Of a DNA stretch of 9,475 bases, positions 5,661-9,475 are shown piece by piece. The position numbers and the translations under genes are program-made. Origin of the DNA: W0P28-013 sp963621145 (GTDB lineage Bacteria > Bacteroidota > Bacteroidia > Bacteroidales > Paludibacteraceae); assembly GCA_963621145.1 (NCBI GenBank), contig CAVFDI010000061.1, positions 1 through 9,475 on the forward strand, read 5' to 3'. Every line of letters starts with the position of its first letter. Positions within the stretch are counted from its first letter, which is position 1. The notes beneath the pieces are model-generated. The model saw only the letters and a list, made by a program, of their open reading frames with translations, made no database searches and was not told the origin of the DNA.

Positions 5661-6772
5661 ACTTTTACAAGAATTTGCTCTATTTGATTGGCTGTGTTAG
5701 TCCAACTGAATTGTTTAAGTCGTTCGCAGCCGAGTTTTACAATTTCTGATGTATCAATTTTTTGCCAAGCGAGATTCGAAATTTTTTCTGCCATGTCAGT
5801 CACATCGAACGGGTCGAAATAGATTGCGGCGTCGCAGGCCACCTCGGGCAAAGCAGTTCTGCGAGCAAGCAAAAGCGGCAGTTTGTAGTAGAATGCCTCA
5901 AGGACAGGAATGCCGAAACCTTCGGACAAGGAGGGAAAAATAAGTGCCTCGGCGCAACTTGTATAGGCAGCTAATTCGGCCTCCGAAATCCAGCCCGTGA
6001 ATTTTATGACATTGCGTGCGGCATTTATGCTATCAATTTTTGCTTTTTGCGCTTTTGTCAGATGCGAGAGGCTACCAACAAACACAAAACCAAAATTTTG
6101 CGGCAGACTGTACTTTATTAAATCGATGGCATCGACAAGTCGCGCGAGGTTTTTGTGACCGCGTGAACTGCCAACATACACAAAATAGCGTTCAAATTCA
6201 GAAGGTTGAAATGGTGCTGGCACAATGTTTTGCAAATGCTCCCAGCCTTCGTAAACTACGCTTATTTTCTCGGCAAACAGCGCAGAATGCAGCCGCAGCA
6301 GATCGTTTTTTGTATAATTTGAAACCGCCACAATTTGCGTTGCTCGACGCATGCCCTGCGCCACATTGCAGTGTAGAAAAAGTCGTTTTAAGCGCGCCAA
6401 TCGTCCCAATTGCTCGGGAAATTCCTCGTAAATCAGATCGTGAACAATGTAGATGCAAGGCAGTTTTAGAGCCACGGGAAACTGATTGCTCGGCACAATG
6501 GCGGCATCGAAACGATGTGCATTTTTTCGCAGATATTTGTAGAATTGCCATTCGCGCAGCGGACCGATTGGTGCGATTTTGACCTGCTCAATGGCGATAT
6601 TTTTTTGCGAAAGTTGTTCTAAAAAATCAATATCACACTCGCCTTGGCGCACAATCAGCGTGTAATCGAAAAGTTGCGTATCGAGCCGTAGCACTACATT
6701 TTTGATGTATTGCGAAAGTCCGTCGGTACGGTGTGTGAGCGGTGTGCCGTCGATAAGAACGCGAGGTTTCAT
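5639..6772 (-). CDS. GT4 family glycosyltransferase (mannosyltransferase-like)
   Basis: The 377-residue protein has the layout of GT4 (GT-B fold) enzymes that transfer a sugar from a nucleotide donor to a lipid-linked oligosaccharide. Visible elements are RVLIDGTPLTHRTDGLSQY at the N-terminus (acceptor side, with the Gly loop), the HDL segment (111-113), AVSNYTKNDL (149-158), the donor-domain YVGSSRGHKNLARLV (199-213), FTGWISEAELAAYTSCAEALIFPS (258-281), and the EX7E motif SEGFGIPVLEA (Glu284, Glu292). Length is normal. The closest type I recall is the WbdB/MtfB-like mannosyltransferases with YVG..PHKNL, but the sugar is uncertain. The gene sits 13 bases after the GT2 gene and overlaps the fused GT4-GT2 gene by 22 bases, so it is part of one operon. 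No truncation is seen. Confidence 0.93.
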   Translation of the reverse strand: MKPRVLIDGTPLTHRTDGLSQYIKNVVLRLDTQLFDYTLIVRQGECDIDFLEQLSQKNIAIEQVKIAPIGPLREWQFYKYLRKNAHRFDAAIVPSNQFPVALKLPCIYIVHDLIYEEFPEQLGRLARLKRLFLHCNVAQGMRRATQIVAVSNYTKNDLLRLHSALFAEKISVVYEGWEHLQNIVPAPFQPSEFERYFVYVGSSRGHKNLARLVDAIDLIKYSLPQNFGFVFVGSLSHLTKAQKAKIDSINAARNVIKFTGWISEAELAAYTSCAEALIFPSLSEGFGIPVLEAFYYKLPLLLARRTALPEVACDAAIYFDPFDVTDMAEKISNLAWQKIDTSEIVKLGCERLKQFSWTNTANQIEQILVKVCKESAK

Positions 6773-6785
6773 TTTCCCAGTGTTT

Positions 6786-7694
6786 CTAAATAAATTTCCG
6801 AAAACAAACTTTCAGTATCAAAAGCCAAGTAGAGCCGAAAAGCGAAAAACGATTTTGAACGATAGTGTGCAAACGTTGCACAAAATTTTGGCTCGGCATA
6901 TTCAAAAAAAATTCTATAACTTGCTGATTTTCAGCACTCACCTCCAGCTTATGGCATTCGTAAAAACTTTGCAATCCACGATAATGCTCGGTAAAAATCA
7001 CGGTGTTATGTCGATTTCTGACGAGTTGTTCCACTTTTTTGTGCATGCTTCCTGGAGCATTTCCCGAAAAATTGTTGGCGTGCTGGCGATATTTCATCAA
7101 CGGTTTGTCGATGTAATCGACCTCGCCAAGTGCGATGGCAGCGAGCGTCAGCACATGGTCGTGCATAGCATAGAAATCGAGCGGCACTTGCAAAATCTTT
7201 CGCATCGGAGCATTGAAAATGGACGACGCGCCCTGCACTCCGCTGTTCAGAAAAAACAGGTCGCGCAATTGTCGCGGATAAAAAAGTGTATTTCGTTTTG
7301 AAATAATTCCCTTTTGTTCGCTCCAAAGATAGGCGTTTGCGAAAATTGCTTGCGGCTTACTATTGTCTTTCGTTTCGATGGCAGCCAGCATGGTTTCAAC
7401 CTTGTTTGGTAGCCAAATGTCGTCCTGATCGCAAAACATCACAAATTCGTTTTCCGAAAAGTCGAGCAAATGTATAAAATTTTTTGCCACGCCAAGGTGC
7501 GTCTTTCCATCATCAATTAGGCGAATGCGAGCGTCTTTTTTGCAAAAATCGCTGATAATATCAATGGTGTTATCGGTCGAACCATCGTCGTGCAAAATGA
7601 GTCGCCAGTCGCGGTACGATTGGTCAATGATTGATTGTATCTGCTCTGCGATAAAATCGGCACCATTGTATGTCGCCATCAAAACATCAACCAT
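6786..7694 (-). CDS. GT2 family glycosyltransferase (rhamnosyltransferase-like)
   Basis: This 302-residue GT-A fold enzyme begins with VLMATYNGADFIAEQIQSI, followed by the nucleotide-binding HDDGSTDNT (35-43), the metal-binding CDQDDIWLPNK (88-98), a QGASSIFN segment, an MHDH site (177-180) where many relatives have MHDWW, and YRQHANNFSG (202-211). These features match the GT2 group often annotated as rhamnosyltransferase, with DQDD as the DXD-type motif. A C-terminal extension (about 220-302) is helical and ends with a hydrophobic, basic tail (LLILKVCFRKFI) that could touch the membrane. It is a paralogue of the next gene upstream in the operon and overlaps it by eight bases. The donor sugar cannot be read from sequence. 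Confidence 0.92.
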   Translation of the reverse strand: MVDVLMATYNGADFIAEQIQSIIDQSYRDWRLILHDDGSTDNTIDIISDFCKKDARIRLIDDGKTHLGVAKNFIHLLDFSENEFVMFCDQDDIWLPNKVETMLAAIETKDNSKPQAIFANAYLWSEQKGIISKRNTLFYPRQLRDLFFLNSGVQGASSIFNAPMRKILQVPLDFYAMHDHVLTLAAIALGEVDYIDKPLMKYRQHANNFSGNAPGSMHKKVEQLVRNRHNTVIFTEHYRGLQSFYECHKLEVSAENQQVIEFFLNMPSQNFVQRLHTIVQNRFSLFGSTWLLILKVCFRKFI

Positions 7695-8517
7695 TTCTCA
7701 ATTTTTTTCTGCTGATAAAGTAACGCATTTTTTGCCAAACAAAATCTGCGATATTTTTCCAAGCCACACCTTTTGCCTGACGATAAACGCGTTTTGTCAG
7801 CGCAATGCGAAGTTTTGGATTGCAGCGTATTTCGTCGTAATTCATAGCACCAAGTGCGTTGTGTCCATGCTGACGGTAAAGCATTGTTGGCGCAAAGATT
7901 GGCACAATTTTTCCATCGTTTGCCAGAGTCTGAATGGCCAGCCACGCATCGTGCATGTAGGCGCGCCGACTCACGGGCAACATGCAGCGTTTTGCTGCGT
8001 TGTTCAGCAGGCACGAACAGCCCGTTATGGTGTTGCAAATAGCGATGAATGGTAAGTTTTCGTCAATTATTTCGGGGTGAATGTTGCCGTATTTCCAAAA
8101 CGATGGAGCAATAGTTTCAAGATGTTCGTTCGTCACAATCATGTCGCCATGGACCACTATGGGGGTTTCACAACCGAAATTTCGTTCTGTTTCTTGCATT
8201 TTTTGCGCAAAAAGAGCAATTTTCTCTATCAACCACACATCATCTTGGTCGCAAAACATGTAATAATTGGCGTCGTTGGTGGTTAAAAGTTGCTCGAACG
8301 AGCGCATTGCACCCAAGTTTTTCAGATCGTCGACTTGACGCACAATTTTTTGCGGATATTTTGCACAATAATCGTCAATTATGGCGCAAGTGCCGTCGGT
8401 AGAGCCATCGTCGCGCACCACAAGTTGCCAATCTTGGTAGGTTTGCGCCAAAATCGATTCGATCTGCTCGGCAAGAAATTGCGCACCATTGTATGTCGAA
8501 AGCAAGATTTTGATCAT
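7687..8517 (-). CDS. GT2 family glycosyltransferase (rhamnosyltransferase-like), paralogue of the neighbour
   Basis: The 276-residue enzyme carries ILLSTYNGAQFLAEQIESI, RDDGSTDGT (35-43), CDQDDVWLIEK (89-99), CNTITGCSCLLN (161-172), YMHDAWLAI (187-195) and the C-terminal LYRQHGHNALG (213-223), a closer match to the rhamnosyltransferase-type consensus than its downstream paralogue. All GT-A residues expected for nucleotide-sugar and metal binding are present. It ends in a basic amphipathic stretch (RYFISRKKLRNG). Its ATG overlaps the stop of the EpsG-like gene as ATGA, and its stop overlaps the next GT2 gene by eight bases; both point to coupled translation within one operon. The two GT2 genes probably arose by tandem duplication followed by divergence, so they probably add different linkages. 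Confidence 0.93.
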   Translation of the reverse strand: MIKILLSTYNGAQFLAEQIESILAQTYQDWQLVVRDDGSTDGTCAIIDDYCAKYPQKIVRQVDDLKNLGAMRSFEQLLTTNDANYYMFCDQDDVWLIEKIALFAQKMQETERNFGCETPIVVHGDMIVTNEHLETIAPSFWKYGNIHPEIIDENLPFIAICNTITGCSCLLNNAAKRCMLPVSRRAYMHDAWLAIQTLANDGKIVPIFAPTMLYRQHGHNALGAMNYDEIRCNPKLRIALTKRVYRQAKGVAWKNIADFVWQKMRYFISRKKLRNG

Positions 8518-9475
8518 TGCAGTTGCTCAAAAATTTTTGGTAAATCTTCCTCCCACAGAAGTTCGGCCTCGTTCATTTGCTGCCTCCGTATCTCATCTTC
8601 GCTCTGCGTTGCCAATCTGATAATGGTCGATGGTTGATAAGTTTTCGACTGCAAATTACCCTGACTCAGCGTGTCGTTTATCAAAAATCGCACGGCAATC
8701 AACAAAATGAGAGCAGCAAAAAATTGTCGTGGCAGCGCATCTTTCACATCTGATTTTGCCATGGTATTGCAGACATACACCGTCACTATCGGCAAAATGT
8801 ACGAGCGCATACGATCGAGCAAATAGTAATTTTGATAAAGCACAATGACGACGCACACGCAACACCAAATCAGCCAATGCGTTTTGGCATTTTTGGTGTC
8901 GAATTTTCCATAATAGGCAAGACAAAAAACTGCGCCGAAATAGATCAAAAACACCACCTGAAACCGTTTGCCAAGCAACAAATGATGTTCGAGCGAAGTC
9001 GCCATCTCTTCCGACAGCGGCAATGCTGGCAGCAGCGAGCCAATGAACGATTGCAGCGGAATCAACAATATCCCGACAAAGCAGATGGCGGTGAGAATAT
9101 AGAGTTTTTTGTCGATTTTTAGTTGCCAAAATAGGGCAAAAAAGAACAGCAACGCCACCGCAAAAATAGCGGACCGGTGCATCAAACAAGCCGCAATGGC
9201 CGACAAAAGGCTAAGCGCATAACGCTTGTTAGTATACGCCAAATAGATGCCGATGAAAAATGCCACCGCCAAGCATTGACGCAGTTCGAAAAGCGGCAAT
9301 TTGTAGTCGAGATACGACAGCACAAACAGCGCAAAAGTGCGATAATTCAGCTCGATGCGCTCGAAAAGTTTGTAAATAATCGTCAGATAAATCAGCGCAA
9401 TCAGCACGGTCATCAGCCAAAACAACAGACCGCACCCGTGCGCAATGCTACAAAACAGCGCAAAACCAATCTCGA
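8514..9475 (-). CDS. EpsG/Wzy-like polysaccharide polymerase, 5' end beyond the window
   Basis: The frame stays open to the window edge, giving 319 visible residues; the N-terminus is missing. The first residues seen are EIGFALFCSIAHG, matching the ExGF motif that follows the first periplasmic loop in EpsG proteins. About eight to nine transmembrane helices follow, with LRQCLAVAFF (the Arg-Gln-x-Leu-Ala motif of Wzy/EpsG proteins), an MHRSAIF segment (the conserved His), and a central loop around LPLSEEMATSLEHHLLLGKR. A charged cytoplasmic tail (SEDEIRRQQMNEAELLWEEDL) closes the protein. Such proteins polymerise lipid-linked repeat units at the inner membrane. The TTG at 9423-9425 lies inside this frame and is not the start. 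It overlaps the next GT2 gene by four bases. Polymerase activity is inferred from family and context. Confidence 0.85.
   Translation of the reverse strand, partial: EIGFALFCSIAHGCGLLFWLMTVLIALIYLTIIYKLFERIELNYRTFALFVLSYLDYKLPLFELRQCLAVAFFIGIYLAYTNKRYALSLLSAIAACLMHRSAIFAVALLFFFALFWQLKIDKKLYILTAICFVGILLIPLQSFIGSLLPALPLSEEMATSLEHHLLLGKRFQVVFLIYFGAVFCLAYYGKFDTKNAKTHWLIWCCVCVVIVLYQNYYLLDRMRSYILPIVTVYVCNTMAKSDVKDALPRQFFAALILLIAVRFLINDTLSQGNLQSKTYQPSTIIRLATQSEDEIRRQQMNEAELLWEEDLPKIFEQLQ

Overview
The window looks like a chromosomal segment of an uncultured or poorly studied member of the Bacteroidota, probably Bacteroidales-like. The evidence is a DUF4835/PorD-type gene, typical of the phylum and its type IX secretion system, directly downstream of coenzyme A genes, and two clear promoters of the Bacteroidota form (TTG, about 19 bases, TAnnTTTG). 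There are no Shine-Dalgarno-like purine tracts before the starts I examined. No RNA gene, CRISPR array or insertion sequence was seen.

Left block (1-2782). Three genes on the minus strand form a tight group, transcribed from right to left: coaC (phosphopantothenoylcysteine decarboxylase), coaB (phosphopantothenate-cysteine ligase) and a porD-like gene. coaC and coaB are normally one fused gene (coaBC/dfp). Here they are separate: the reading frame is unchanged, but two in-frame stops fall where the linker should be. Upstream of coaC lies a separate, unrecognised 75-residue exported protein with its own strong promoter. Two copies of a dispersed repeat in opposite orientation, sharing 64 identical bases, bracket this whole block.

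Middle (2650-3692). A 353-base gene-free stretch holds the small gene's promoter, the right-hand repeat with a 7-base tandem array, a small palindrome, and a near-consensus promoter for a plus-strand MarC-family membrane protein. Hairpins between marC and the convergent glycosyltransferase operon form a likely bidirectional terminator.

Right block (3693-9475). A minus-strand surface-polysaccharide operon runs from the right edge leftwards: an EpsG/Wzy-like polymerase (cut by the window edge), two related GT2 glycosyltransferases, a GT4 glycosyltransferase, and a 655-residue protein that fuses a GT4 enzyme to a GT2 enzyme. Neighbouring genes overlap by 4, 8 and 22 bases or are 13 bases apart, so they are almost certainly co-transcribed. 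Together they provide five glycosyltransferase domains and one polymerase, consistent with making and polymerising an oligosaccharide repeat unit for a capsule, exopolysaccharide or O-antigen. Flippase, initiating transferase and nucleotide-sugar genes are not in view.
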